Positions 43,426-52,468 of a stretch of 64,000 nt of DNA are shown piece after piece (within the stretch, counting starts at the first letter, position 1; every line of letters begins with the position of its first letter). Made by a program: the position numbers and the translations under genes. The DNA comes from Flavobacterium sp. SH_e (GTDB lineage Bacteria; Bacteroidota; Bacteroidia; Flavobacteriales; Flavobacteriaceae), in assembly GCF_025717045.1 (NCBI RefSeq), contig NZ_JAOVZN010000008.1, positions 471,519 to 535,518 on the forward strand, written 5' to 3'. Below the pieces are notes generated by a model that did not search any database, was not told the DNA's origin, and was given only the letters and a program-made list of their open reading frames with translations.

Positions 43426-44199
43426 ATGACAAGATTATTTTTTATTTTATCTTTTCTTTTCTGTTGTGGGTTTTCTATGGCTCAAGATGCCCTTATTAAA
43501 GTAGATCCGCCAAAAATTGCCACAATTAAATACACTGAGAAAGACATTAAAGTCGATTCTGGGACAGTTGAGGCGAGGCATTTTGAGAAAAATTTCAAGA
43601 AAAAATATACTGACAAAGAATTTATCTACGAATATAAAGCTCCTGAAAAAAGCTGGCTAGACCATTTTATGCATTGGCTGGCAAGACAACTTGCTAGTTT
43701 ATTTAATTTCAGCAGCGTAAAAACATCTCTTAATTTTGTTGCCATTTTATTTAGAATAATTGCAATTCTTGTCGTTGTTGTTCTTATTTACTTTATAGCA
43801 AGAGCTTTAACCAAACAAGAAGGAAGATGGATTTTCGGAAAAAATGCCAATAAAAGAGCACTGTTTTATTCGGACGCAGAAAAAAACATTCATCTTTTAG
43901 ATTTCGAAAAACTAATTCAAGAAAGTATTGAAGCTGGCGAAAAAAGAATTGCTGTAAGATATTATTATTTATGGCTTTTAAAAGTAATGGCACAGCACAA
44001 TTATATTGAATGGGATATCGAAAAAACCAACTCAGATTATTTGTATGAACTGCAAAATCCTGCTCATAAAGAAGAGTTTACCTATCTTTCTTATTTGTAC
44101 AATTATATTTGGTACGGCGAATTTGAGATTGATGATGCCATATTTAGAAAGACTGAAAACAGATTTAAAAAAGCATTAAAAACGTTTGGTAATGGATAA
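43426..44199 (+). CDS. DUF4129 domain-containing membrane protein
   Basis: A 257-residue protein with a signal peptide (FCCGFSMAQ), an exported stretch of about 80 residues, one central transmembrane helix (FRIIAILVVVVLIYFIARAL) and a cytoplasmic C-terminal DUF4129 domain (AGEKRIAVRYYYLWLLKVM and YLYNYIWYGEFEID). Known only as a partner of MoxR-type modules. Its last 8 bp overlap the DUF4350 gene. Confidence 0.88.
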   Translation: MTRLFFILSFLFCCGFSMAQDALIKVDPPKIATIKYTEKDIKVDSGTVEARHFEKNFKKKYTDKEFIYEYKAPEKSWLDHFMHWLARQLASLFNFSSVKTSLNFVAILFRIIAILVVVVLIYFIARALTKQEGRWIFGKNANKRALFYSDAEKNIHLLDFEKLIQESIEAGEKRIAVRYYYLWLLKVMAQHNYIEWDIEKTNSDYLYELQNPAHKEEFTYLSYLYNYIWYGEFEIDDAIFRKTENRFKKALKTFGNG

Positions 44200-45394
44200 T
44201 AAAGTTAAAATATACATTGCTATTCTGGTTTTAATTTTCGGAATAACATTACTTGTAGACAAAGGTCAGCCAAAACCTATTGACTGGACTCCAACGTACT
44301 CCGTTGAAGATAAAATTCCGTTTGGTTTATACGTTTTTAATCAAGAAGCTGATGGTCTCTTTAAGCAGAAAATAGAAAGAATCTCGATCGAAACTCCATA
44401 CGAATATTTAGATTCTCAATACGATGAAACAGAAGGTGTAGAAACATATAAAATTAAAGGTACTTTTATTAATATCTCTGAAGTCAATAATATTGACGAT
44501 CAATCTATGACTGAGATCTTATACTTTGTATCACACGGAAATAATGCTTTTTTAAGCATGAAAGTATTTCCAAAACCATTGCTAGATTCTTTAAAAATTG
44601 AATTAAAAACAGATTTTATGCCTTCTGAAAGCATTTCGGTTTGGATGGCAAATAAAAAAGTTAGCACCAAAAAATACACTTTCAATACTGGTTTAAGTGA
44701 TTATTTTTCTAAAATTGATACTTTAAATACAAAAGTTTTAGGCTATCAAACAAGCAATAAAAACAAAAGACAGATCAATTTTATTGAAGTTCCATATAAA
44801 AATGGTCATATCTATCTGCATACTCAGCCTGTTGCTTTTACCAATTATAATTTGCTGAAAAAAGATCATTATTTGTACGCTGAAAATGTCATGTCTTATG
44901 TTCCAAAAGGAAACATTTTCTGGTACAATAAAAGCTTCAACGATAAGCGTATTTCTAGTTCTCCACTGCGTTATATTTGGAGCCAGCCAGCTTTAAAGTC
45001 AGCTTGGTATTTAGGTTTAATTGGAATTCTTATTTTTATGATTTTCAATGCAAAACGAAAACAACGTATTGTGCCAATCCTAAAACCTTTACCGAATTTA
45101 ACGGTTGATTTTACTAAAACAATTGGAAATTTATATTATCAAGAAGGCGATCATACCAATATTATTGACAAAAAAATTATTTACTTTTTAGAAAAAATCA
45201 GAACCGATTATTTGCTTGATACTTCAAAACTCGATGATGATTTTATAACTAAACTGCATTATAAAACTGGAAAAGATGAAAAAGACATTCGAGAACTGAT
45301 TCAATTAATTAATGACCATCGAAACAGTTATCACGGAAGTCTCGAAGATGATCTTATCCGAATAAATACGGCAATAGAAAAGATTTTACATTAA
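44192..45394 (+). CDS. DUF4350 domain-containing membrane protein
   Basis: A 400-residue protein. I take the ATG at 44192, which overlaps the DUF4129 stop; the frame also opens two codons earlier at a TTG. One N-terminal helix (VKIYIAILVLIFGITLLV), an exported middle domain (DUF4350-like, with SVEDKIPFGLYVFNQ and ILYFVSHGNNAFLS), a second helix near 280 (WYLGLIGILIFMIFNAKRK) and a cytoplasmic tail (DHTNIIDKKIIYFLEKIRTD). It is part of the MoxR module; biochemical role unknown. Confidence 0.85.
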   Translation: MDNKVKIYIAILVLIFGITLLVDKGQPKPIDWTPTYSVEDKIPFGLYVFNQEADGLFKQKIERISIETPYEYLDSQYDETEGVETYKIKGTFINISEVNNIDDQSMTEILYFVSHGNNAFLSMKVFPKPLLDSLKIELKTDFMPSESISVWMANKKVSTKKYTFNTGLSDYFSKIDTLNTKVLGYQTSNKNKRQINFIEVPYKNGHIYLHTQPVAFTNYNLLKKDHYLYAENVMSYVPKGNIFWYNKSFNDKRISSSPLRYIWSQPALKSAWYLGLIGILIFMIFNAKRKQRIVPILKPLPNLTVDFTKTIGNLYYQEGDHTNIIDKKIIYFLEKIRTDYLLDTSKLDDDFITKLHYKTGKDEKDIRELIQLINDHRNSYHGSLEDDLIRINTAIEKILH

Positions 45395-45403
45395 TTTATT
45401 TAT

Positions 45404-45470
45404 CCACAGATTAAACGGATTAACACAGATTAGTTTTTTATAAAATCATTTTAATCTTTCTAATCTGTGG
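45404..45470. repeat. Inverted repeat CCACAGATTA/TAATCTGTGG before the moxR gene
   Basis: CCACAGATTA (45404-45413) and TAATCTGTGG (45461-45470) are perfect inverted copies, with additional CAGATTA copies between them. A GTG that would extend the MoxR frame lies inside the right arm, which argues against it as the start. Confidence 0.7.
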
Positions 45471-45499
45471 CAAAAAAACATAAAATAAAAGACCAAATT

Positions 45500-46513
45500 A
45501 TGGACGATATCAATACAACATCAAACGAAATCACAAACGAAAATGTGAATTTCGAAACAAGAATTAATTTAGGACCGCTTTTAGATCATGTAAACACGAT
45601 CAAAAAAGAAATCGAAACAGTTATTGTGGGTCAGCACAAAATGGTAGATCAGCTTTTGGTTGCTATTTTATCAAATGGTCACGTTCTTTTAGAAGGTGTT
45701 CCAGGAGTTGCTAAAACAATTACGGCTAAATTATTGGCTAAAACCTTAAATATTGACTTCAGCAGAATCCAGTTTACACCAGATTTAATGCCTTCTGATA
45801 TTTTAGGGACTTCTATTTTCAATCTGAAAAACTCAGAATTTGAGTTCAAAAAAGGGCCAATTTTCTCTAATTTGATTTTAATTGATGAAATTAACCGTGC
45901 TCCAGCAAAAACACAAGCTGCACTTTTTGAAGTTATGGAAGAACGCCAAATTACAATTGACGGTTCTGCTTATCAATTACAAGCGCCATTTTTGGTTATT
46001 GCAACTCAAAATCCAGTAGAACAGGAAGGAACTTATCGTTTGCCTGAAGCGCAATTGGACCGTTTTCTTTTTAAAATTACGATTGATTATCCAAAATTGA
46101 ATGAAGAAATCTTAATCATTCAGAGAGAACATTCATTACAAAATCACGGAAAATTAGATGCTATTAAAACCATTCTTTCTTCTCAAGAAATCAAAGAATA
46201 TCAAGGTTTGGTTAAACAAATTAGAGTAGAACAGAATTTATTAGAATACATTGCTCGAATTGTAGTAAATACGCGCGAAAATGCCTTTTTATATTTAGGG
46301 GCTTCGCCACGTGCTTCAATCGCTATTTTGAACGCTTCAAAAGGTTTCGCTGCGATCCGCGGACGTGATTTTGTTACACCAGAAGATATTAAAGAAGCTG
46401 CAATTCCTGTTTTACAGCACCGTGTAATTGTTGCTCCAGAACGCGAAATGGAAGGCATTACAAGTTCAGAAATCATTAAACAGATTATTGAAACGGTAGA
46501 AATACCTAGATAG
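45500..46513 (+). CDS. MoxR-family AAA+ ATPase
   Basis: A 337-residue cytoplasmic ATPase; the start is the ATG at 45500. Walker A GVPGVAKTITAKLL, Walker B LILIDEINRAPAKTQAAL, sensor-1 IATQNPVEQEGTYRLPEAQ and the downstream GASPRASIAIL are intact. MoxR ATPases act as chaperones or activators with DUF58 and VWA-domain partners; the DUF58 gene follows. Activities proposed for homologues include envelope stress response and metal-centre assembly; which applies here is unknown. Confidence 0.93.
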   Translation: MDDINTTSNEITNENVNFETRINLGPLLDHVNTIKKEIETVIVGQHKMVDQLLVAILSNGHVLLEGVPGVAKTITAKLLAKTLNIDFSRIQFTPDLMPSDILGTSIFNLKNSEFEFKKGPIFSNLILIDEINRAPAKTQAALFEVMEERQITIDGSAYQLQAPFLVIATQNPVEQEGTYRLPEAQLDRFLFKITIDYPKLNEEILIIQREHSLQNHGKLDAIKTILSSQEIKEYQGLVKQIRVEQNLLEYIARIVVNTRENAFLYLGASPRASIAILNASKGFAAIRGRDFVTPEDIKEAAIPVLQHRVIVAPEREMEGITSSEIIKQIIETVEIPR

Positions 46514-46515
46514 TT

Positions 46516-46593
46516 TTAGTTTTCAGTCGCAGTCTCAGTTTACAGTTATTCTGAGACCGAAAACTGAGACTGAAAACTGAGACTGAAAACTAA
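46516..46593. repeat. Inverted repeat between the moxR and DUF58 genes
   Basis: TTAGTTTTCAGTC (46516-46528) pairs with GACTGAAAACTAA (46581-46593). The loop contains further CAGTTT/AACTGAGAC copies of the same word family as 9035-9110. Confidence 0.7.
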
Positions 46594-46598
46594 AAAAA

Positions 46599-47930
46599 AT
46601 GAAATTCATAAAAAGTCTATATCTAAACAATTTCTTTTTCTATGTGCTAATAGGCGTTATAGGATTGTTTATCTGTGCATTTATTTTTCCAAATATGTAT
46701 AATGCAGTTTGGCTGCTTGTTTTGGGTTTAGTTACTTTTTTGGGACTTGACATTTTGCTTTTGTATTTGGCAAGAACAGGACTTGAAGCTGAAAGAATTA
46801 CTCCTGAAAAATTATCAAATGGAGATTTAAATCCGATCAAAATCAATTTAAGGAATCACTATAATTTTCCTGTTTCGGTAAAGATTATTGATGAAATTCC
46901 GTTTCAATTTCAAGTTCGCAACTTCAAGATTGTAAAAACCATAAAAGCTGCAACACAAAAAGAAATTGGTTACGATCTTCGCCCAACACAGCGCGGGGAA
47001 TATTATTTCGGTTCTTTGAATGTTTATGTTTCTTCGCCTTTAAGACTGATTTCTAGAAGATTTTCTTTTGATAATAATCAAATGGTTCCAACGTATCCTT
47101 CTTATATTCAGCTAAGAAAATACGACTTAATTGCTTTTTCTAATAATCTGTTTCAATACGGAATTAAAAAAATACGCCGAATTGGGCATACAATGGAATT
47201 CGAGCAAATTAAAGAATATGTTCAAGGTGATGATTTGCGAACTTTAAACTGGAAAGCTACCGCAAAGAGAAATTCTTTGATGGTGAATCAGTTTCAGGAC
47301 GAAAAATCACAGTCGGTTTATATGGCAATCGACAAAGGCCGCGTCATGCAAATGCCTTTTGGCGGATTAAGTTTATTAGATTATGCTATTAATTCCTCTT
47401 TGGTTTTATCTAATGTGATTCTTAAAAAACAAGATAAAGCTGGACTTTTTTCTTTTTCTAAAAAAGTAGAAAACCGAGTTTTTGCAGAAAGAAGAGGTTC
47501 TCAAATGCAGAAAATCCTTGAAACTTTATACAATATCAAAACAGATTTTTTTGAAAGTGATTACAGCCGATTGTATGTTGATATTAAGAAAAACATCAAT
47601 CAGAGAAGTTTAATAATTCTGTACACCAATTTTGAAACAATGGATGGTTTAAATCGTCAATTACCTTATTTGAAAGGAATTGCAAAAAGCCATTTGCTGG
47701 TTGTGGTTTTCTTTCAAAATACTGAACTCAACTCCATCATCAATAAAAAAACAACTACTATTCAGGAAGTTTACGACAAAGTTATTGCCGAAAAATTCAT
47801 GTTCGAAAAACGACTAATCGTAAACGAATTGAAGAAATACGGAATACATTCGGTTTTGACGCAGCCAGAAAATCTTACGCTTGACGCAATCAACAAATAT
47901 CTGGAGATTAAATCTAGAGGAATTTTATAG
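46599..47930 (+). CDS. DUF58 domain-containing protein
   Basis: A 443-residue membrane-anchored protein: two N-terminal helices (FFFYVLIGVIGLFICAFIF and WLLVLGLVTFLGLDILLLYL), a beta-rich region, then the DUF58 signature GDDLRTLNWKATAKRNSLMV and a von Willebrand A-like fold with AIDKGRVMQM in place of a classical DxSxS metal site, so metal binding is doubtful. It is the usual partner of MoxR. The ATG at 46599 follows an A-rich stretch. Confidence 0.93.
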   Translation: MKFIKSLYLNNFFFYVLIGVIGLFICAFIFPNMYNAVWLLVLGLVTFLGLDILLLYLARTGLEAERITPEKLSNGDLNPIKINLRNHYNFPVSVKIIDEIPFQFQVRNFKIVKTIKAATQKEIGYDLRPTQRGEYYFGSLNVYVSSPLRLISRRFSFDNNQMVPTYPSYIQLRKYDLIAFSNNLFQYGIKKIRRIGHTMEFEQIKEYVQGDDLRTLNWKATAKRNSLMVNQFQDEKSQSVYMAIDKGRVMQMPFGGLSLLDYAINSSLVLSNVILKKQDKAGLFSFSKKVENRVFAERRGSQMQKILETLYNIKTDFFESDYSRLYVDIKKNINQRSLIILYTNFETMDGLNRQLPYLKGIAKSHLLVVVFFQNTELNSIINKKTTTIQEVYDKVIAEKFMFEKRLIVNELKKYGIHSVLTQPENLTLDAINKYLEIKSRGIL

Positions 47931-47990
47931 TTTATTCATTACCAAGTTTCCATTTCAATCAAAATATTATTCTCAATCAAAAATCAAAAA

Positions 47991-49136
47991 ATGAAATTAA
48001 AAATCAGTCTTATTGTCTTTTTTAGCTTTTTTGTACAGCTAGTTATAAGTCAACAAAATATTCCAACTATAAAAGCAGTATCAAAAAAACTTGATATTAG
48101 AGACGGTGAAGTATATAAAAAACAATCTTGGAACATTTCTCCTGAACTAAATCCTGATGTATACGAAACATCATCTTTAGGAAAAAAAGTCACTTTTATT
48201 ACTGATAAAGATTCTATCTCTGTAAAAATTAAAAAAAACACTCAATTTGATTTTGTGATTTTACTTAATGATTCTGTAAAAGCTCATACACAGATCAAGT
48301 ATAAAGCCGCTATATCTCGTTTAGAAATACTAAAAAAAGCGGCCAAATATAACTACTCTGACAATCGTTTTATTCCTGAATTCACTTATCAACCAATCGA
48401 GAATCCAAACCTAATGAAAATTAGAAAAGATTTAAAATTAGATTCAATTGCTGGAACTGGAAGTGAAACTTCTCAAATTCTTAATTTACTGCATTGGGTG
48501 CATAAAATAATCAGACACGATGGAGCTAGTTATAATCCAGATTTAAAAAATGCAATTGATTTAATTAAAATTTGTAAAACCGAAAATCGAGGTCTTAACT
48601 GCAGAATGATGTCAACAATTCTTAATGAATGTTATTTAGCTATGGGCATAAAATCCAGATATATTACCTGCATGCCAAAGGAAACTGATTTTGATGATTG
48701 CCATGTAATTAATATGGTTTACAGCAACGAATTTAAAAAATGGATTTGGATCGATCCAACTTTCGATGCTTATGTTATGAATGAGAAAGGAGAATTACTT
48801 GGAATTCAAGAAGTACGAGAAAGATTAATTAATGGTAAAACATTGATTTTAAATCCAGAAGCAAATTGGAACAACAAAGCAACGCAGACTAAAGAATATT
48901 ACTTAGAAACTTATATGGCTAAAAATCTATATAGGCTAAAAACTCCTGTTTACAGCGAATACGATACTGAAACTGCAAAAGACGGAAAAGAGATTGCATA
49001 TGTTGAACTATTACCTTTAGATGGAATCGAGCAAACTCCACAAAAATCAGAGTCTACGAATACTAAAACAAACGTAAAAACTACAAATTACAAGACAAAT
49101 AATCCAAATTTGTTTTGGGCTAAGCCAACAAAATAA
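47991..49136 (+). CDS. Secreted transglutaminase-like superfamily protein
   Basis: A 381-residue exported protein (signal peptide ending near LVISQQ). The papain-like triad is visible: Cys in RGLNCRMMSTIL, His in DCHVINMVYS and Asp in WIWIDPTFDAYV. The N-terminal 130 residues are a beta-rich extension and the C-terminal 50 a low-complexity Thr/Lys/Asn tail. Bacterial members are usually proteases or peptidases rather than crosslinkers; the substrate is unknown. It follows the MoxR/DUF58 module by 60 bp. Confidence 0.85.
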   Translation: MKLKISLIVFFSFFVQLVISQQNIPTIKAVSKKLDIRDGEVYKKQSWNISPELNPDVYETSSLGKKVTFITDKDSISVKIKKNTQFDFVILLNDSVKAHTQIKYKAAISRLEILKKAAKYNYSDNRFIPEFTYQPIENPNLMKIRKDLKLDSIAGTGSETSQILNLLHWVHKIIRHDGASYNPDLKNAIDLIKICKTENRGLNCRMMSTILNECYLAMGIKSRYITCMPKETDFDDCHVINMVYSNEFKKWIWIDPTFDAYVMNEKGELLGIQEVRERLINGKTLILNPEANWNNKATQTKEYYLETYMAKNLYRLKTPVYSEYDTETAKDGKEIAYVELLPLDGIEQTPQKSESTNTKTNVKTTNYKTNNPNLFWAKPTK

Positions 49137-49316
49137 AGGATATTATTAGTGTTAAATATTAGGGAAAAGTAAAATGGTTATATGAAACCTTCTTTTTCCT
49201 ATATTGGCTTTTATCAGCTTTTTATCTATTATTAATTTATAGTTACCTTACGTAATCCCGTAAAAATTGCTTGATTAAATTAATTAGTTTTGAATTCTAT
49301 TTCAAACTAATAAGCA

Positions 49317-50414
49317 ATGAAAAAAGCAATCCTAATTCTGTTCATTTTATTAAGCGTTCAATCTCAAGCACAAAAAACAGAAAACATCATTATTATCACT
49401 ACAGATGGTTTTAGATGGCAGGAAGTTTTTAAAGGAGTAGATGCAGCAATTGCCAATGATAAAAAATTTAATCAGGGAGACAGCGCTTATATTTATAAAA
49501 AATACGGGAATCTAGATGTAAAAGAATCTCGTAAAAAATTAATGCCTTTTTTCTGGTCGGAAATTGCCTCAAGAGGACAGATTTATGGAAATCGAGATTT
49601 AGGAAACAAAGTCGATGTTGCCAATCCGTATTGGTTTAGTTATCCTGGTTATAGCGAAATCATGACTGGAAATGTTGATCTTCAGGTTAACTCAAATGGC
49701 TATAAACCTAATCCAAATGTCAATGTTTTAGAGTTTTTAAATCAGCAGGCTAAATTAAAAGGCAAAGTTGCAGCTTTTGGAGCTTGGGATGCTTTTGACC
49801 GAATTTTAAATGAAGAAAGAAGTGGTTTTCCTGTCATTTCTGCATTTGATAAAGTGGGCGGAAACAAACCAACAGCAGCTCAAAAATTGCTGAATGAAAT
49901 GCGTGACAATTCATTTAAACCTTTTCATGAAGATGAGTGTTTAGATGTTTTTACACATTATCAAGCATTAGATGAACTAAAAACCAAAAAGCCAAAAGTA
50001 TTATACATCGCCTACGGTGAAACCGACGAATGGGCGCATCACGGAGATTACAGATCGTATCTCGATGCTGCAAATCAAGTAGATAAATGGATTCAGGAAA
50101 TCTGGAATTTTGTTCAAAATGATCCTCAATACAAAAACAAAACAACCATATTTATAACAGTAGATCACGGTCGTGGCGACAAAGTAAAATCGCAATGGAC
50201 AGATCATGGCTCTGATGTTCCAGGAGCATCTGAAATTTGGTTTGCTTCAATGGGTCCAGAAATTGCCCCAAAAGGCGAAATCAAAACTGAAGCTCAATTC
50301 TATCAAAAACAATTTGCTCAAACTTTAGCAAAATTGATGGGTTATGATTTTAAAACCTCGCACCCTGTAGAAAAAGAAGTTTCAGAATTATTACAAAGCA
50401 ACCAAAAACCATAA
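49317..50414 (+). CDS. Alkaline phosphatase superfamily protein (phosphodiesterase/sulfatase-like)
   Basis: A 365-residue exported enzyme with a signal peptide (SVQSQAQ). The metal-binding alkaline-phosphatase fold shows IIIITTDGFRWQEVFKG at the N-terminus, NPYWFSYPGYSEIMTG, YGETDEWAHHGDYRSYLDA and FITVDHGRGD, which supply the usual Asp/His ligands. It probably hydrolyses a phosphate or sulfate ester in the periplasm; the substrate is unknown. The 180-bp gap before it has no recognisable element. Confidence 0.85.
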   Translation: MKKAILILFILLSVQSQAQKTENIIIITTDGFRWQEVFKGVDAAIANDKKFNQGDSAYIYKKYGNLDVKESRKKLMPFFWSEIASRGQIYGNRDLGNKVDVANPYWFSYPGYSEIMTGNVDLQVNSNGYKPNPNVNVLEFLNQQAKLKGKVAAFGAWDAFDRILNEERSGFPVISAFDKVGGNKPTAAQKLLNEMRDNSFKPFHEDECLDVFTHYQALDELKTKKPKVLYIAYGETDEWAHHGDYRSYLDAANQVDKWIQEIWNFVQNDPQYKNKTTIFITVDHGRGDKVKSQWTDHGSDVPGASEIWFASMGPEIAPKGEIKTEAQFYQKQFAQTLAKLMGYDFKTSHPVEKEVSELLQSNQKP

Positions 50415-50443
50415 ATAATTAATCTTTAACCAACCAACCCAAA

Positions 50444-51373
50444 ATGAAAAAACCTTTATTATTTCTTTTACTATGGACGATTTCAATTACCAAAATGATC
50501 GCCCAAGAACCTGATACTCTCAGAGCTTATTATGATAAAATTGAAAAATCTTTTAACTACGAAACAGGAAAAATTACACTTACTGAAGGCAACGGAACTT
50601 TGAATGTTCCTAAAGGATTTAAATTTTTAAATGGAGAACAAACCCAAAATGTACTGAGCAATTTATGGGGAAATCCCGAAGACAAATCGATTCTAGGATC
50701 ACTTGTTCCAGATGGAAAAGGCGTTACTCATGCTGATAGCTGGATGTTTGTAATTAGCTATCAAGGAGATGGTTATGTAAAAGATGATGATGCAGATGAT
50801 ATCGATTATACAGATCTTCTGAAAACCATGAAGGAAGATGTAGCGACAGAAAACGAAGAAAGAAAAAAGGCGGGTTATCCTGAGGTTCAATTGATCGGGT
50901 GGGCTTCTACTCCATTCTATGACAACAATTTAAAAGTGCTTCATTGGGCAAAAGAATTACAATTCGGTCAAGATAAAGAACACACTTTAAATTACGATTT
51001 AAGGGTTTTAGGAAGAAAAGGAATGTATAATATTTCTGCTGTTGCTGGTGTAAATCAATTAGCAGAAGTAAAAGCAAGTATTCCAGGAATCATCAAAAGT
51101 GTTGAGTTTGATGAAGGAAATAAATACTTAGATTTTGACGCTGATACAGACACCGTTGCCGCATGGACTATTGGCGGATTAGTTGCAGGAAAAGTATTGG
51201 CTAAAGTTGGTTTCTTTGCTATTTTGGCAAAATTCGGAAAGTTTATTGTAATCGGAATTGTAGCGGCTTTTGCAGCAATAAAGAAATTTCTTTTTGGAAA
51301 CAAAGACCAAGTAGTTACAAAACCTGCTGAAGAAACAGCTCTTTTAGAAGAAAATAATTCTACTGAGGAATAA
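50444..51373 (+). CDS. DUF2167 domain-containing membrane protein
   Basis: A 309-residue exported, membrane-anchored protein: signal peptide (MIAQ), DUF2167 domain with GNGTLNVPKGFKFLNGEQ, LGSLVPDG, WMFVISYQGDGYVKDDDADD and VQLIGWASTPFYDN, then two C-terminal hydrophobic segments (AAWTIGGLVAGKVLAKVGFF and FIVIGIVAAFAAIKKFLF) and an acidic tail. Function unknown. It follows the phosphatase-like gene by 29 bp and may share its transcript. Confidence 0.9.
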   Translation: MKKPLLFLLLWTISITKMIAQEPDTLRAYYDKIEKSFNYETGKITLTEGNGTLNVPKGFKFLNGEQTQNVLSNLWGNPEDKSILGSLVPDGKGVTHADSWMFVISYQGDGYVKDDDADDIDYTDLLKTMKEDVATENEERKKAGYPEVQLIGWASTPFYDNNLKVLHWAKELQFGQDKEHTLNYDLRVLGRKGMYNISAVAGVNQLAEVKASIPGIIKSVEFDEGNKYLDFDADTDTVAAWTIGGLVAGKVLAKVGFFAILAKFGKFIVIGIVAAFAAIKKFLFGNKDQVVTKPAEETALLEENNSTEE

Positions 51374-51379
51374 TTTTAG

Positions 51380-51456
51380 TTAGCCACGAATTCACAAATT
51401 TTTAATATTTTTTTCACTATTTAGCAGAAAAAAATAATTCGTGAATTCGTGGTTAT
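51380..51456. repeat. Dispersed hairpin with GCCACGAATTCAC arms
   Basis: TAGCCACGAATTCACAAAT pairs with ATTCGTGAATTCGTGGTTA across a T-rich loop. The same word forms the hairpin at 25699-25748. The downstream methyltransferase frame extends into this repeat only through a GTG at 51449, which I reject as its start. Confidence 0.75.
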
Positions 51457-51465
51457 TTTTATGGC

Positions 51466-51495
51466 TTGCAGGAAGAAAAAAACTCTGTACCTTTG
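51466..51495 (+). promoter_or_regulatory. Consensus promoter of the TrmH-family methyltransferase gene
   Basis: TTG (51466-51468), exactly 19 nt, then TACCTTTG (51488-51495): a full match to the Bacteroidota consensus. Initiation about 7 nt downstream gives a leader of about 20 nt before the ATG at 51524 and rules out the upstream GTG. Confidence 0.75.
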
Positions 51496-51523
51496 CCCCT
51501 CTGCAACTTTGAGCCTTAAAAAA

Positions 51524-52312
51524 ATGAAACAAATCACTTCAATTCAAAATCCGTTTATCAAATCTTTGGTTTTACTCCAGGAAAAATCCAAAGCCAGAAA
51601 ACAAACTGGAACATTTTTGATTGAAGGTTTAAGAGAAATTTCATTAGCTATAAAAGGAGGTTACGAAATCGAAACGGTTTTATTTTTACCTGAATTAGTT
51701 TCTGAATCTGAAATCAATAGACTAATTAAAAATCCATTTCAGATTATAGAAATCAACAAAGAAGTTTACCAAAAATTGGCTTATCGCGATACGACAGAAG
51801 GAATTTTAGCTGTAGCTAAAAGCAAATCCTTAAAATTATCTGATTTAAAATTATCCGAAAACCCGTTGATTTTAGTGGTAGAATCTTTAGAAAAACCAGG
51901 GAATATTGGTGCTGTTTTACGAACTGCAGATGCTGCCAAGTTAGATGCTGTTTTAATCGCCAATCCGAAAAGCGATTTATACAATCCGAATATTGTTCGT
52001 TCAAGCGTTGGATGTTTATTTACCAACCAAATTGCAACTGGAACAACTACAGAAATTATTGCTTTTTTGAAAGAAAAAAAGATCAATTTCTATAGCGCTA
52101 CTTTACAAAATTCAACTTCCTATCACACTCAAAACTTCACCTCTCCAACTGCTTTGGTTGTTGGTACAGAAGCAACAGGTTTAACGCAAGAATGGCGTGA
52201 TAATGCAACTCAAAACATTATTATTCCAATGCAAGGCGAAATTGACAGTATGAATGTTTCTGTTGCAGCCGCTATTTTAATTTTTGAGGCTAAAAGACAA
52301 AGAGGGTTCTAA
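51524..52312 (+). CDS. TrmH/SpoU-family RNA 2'-O-methyltransferase
   Basis: A 262-residue SPOUT enzyme that methylates a ribose 2'-OH in rRNA or tRNA using S-adenosylmethionine. The start is the ATG at 51524 (MKQITSIQNPFIKSL). The N-terminal substrate-binding domain has KARKQTGTFLIEGLREI. The knotted catalytic domain has LVVESLEKPGNIGAVLRTAD (motif 1), IVRSSVGCLF, VVGTEATGLTQEW (motif 2) and IPMQGEIDSMNVSVAAAI (motif 3). The exact target nucleotide cannot be assigned. Confidence 0.93.
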   Translation: MKQITSIQNPFIKSLVLLQEKSKARKQTGTFLIEGLREISLAIKGGYEIETVLFLPELVSESEINRLIKNPFQIIEINKEVYQKLAYRDTTEGILAVAKSKSLKLSDLKLSENPLILVVESLEKPGNIGAVLRTADAAKLDAVLIANPKSDLYNPNIVRSSVGCLFTNQIATGTTTEIIAFLKEKKINFYSATLQNSTSYHTQNFTSPTALVVGTEATGLTQEWRDNATQNIIIPMQGEIDSMNVSVAAAILIFEAKRQRGF

Positions 52313-52390
52313 TTTTAGATTTTAGATTTTAGATTTTCTAAAAATCGCTTCGCTCTTTTTGGAATTTATTCCTGCAAAAATCTAAAATCT
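52313..52390. repeat. TTTTAGA tandem repeat and inverted partner
   Basis: Three copies of TTTTAGA (52313-52333) and an inverted AAAATCTAAAATCT (about 52377-52390) can form a hairpin after the methyltransferase stop. Confidence 0.65.
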
Positions 52391-52468
52391 GCACTATAAA
52401 ATCTACAATGGCAAAGCCTTGCGTATGTTCAAACTAATTCTTATTTTTAGTACTTGAACTATGCCGTT

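Noticed and set aside
45467..45499. GTG start for the MoxR ATPase
   Set aside because: It lies in the right arm of an intergenic inverted repeat; the ATG at 45500 fits better.
51449..51523. GTG start for the TrmH-family methyltransferase
   Set aside because: The stretch contains the full consensus promoter and part of a dispersed hairpin; the family N-terminus begins at the ATG at 51524.
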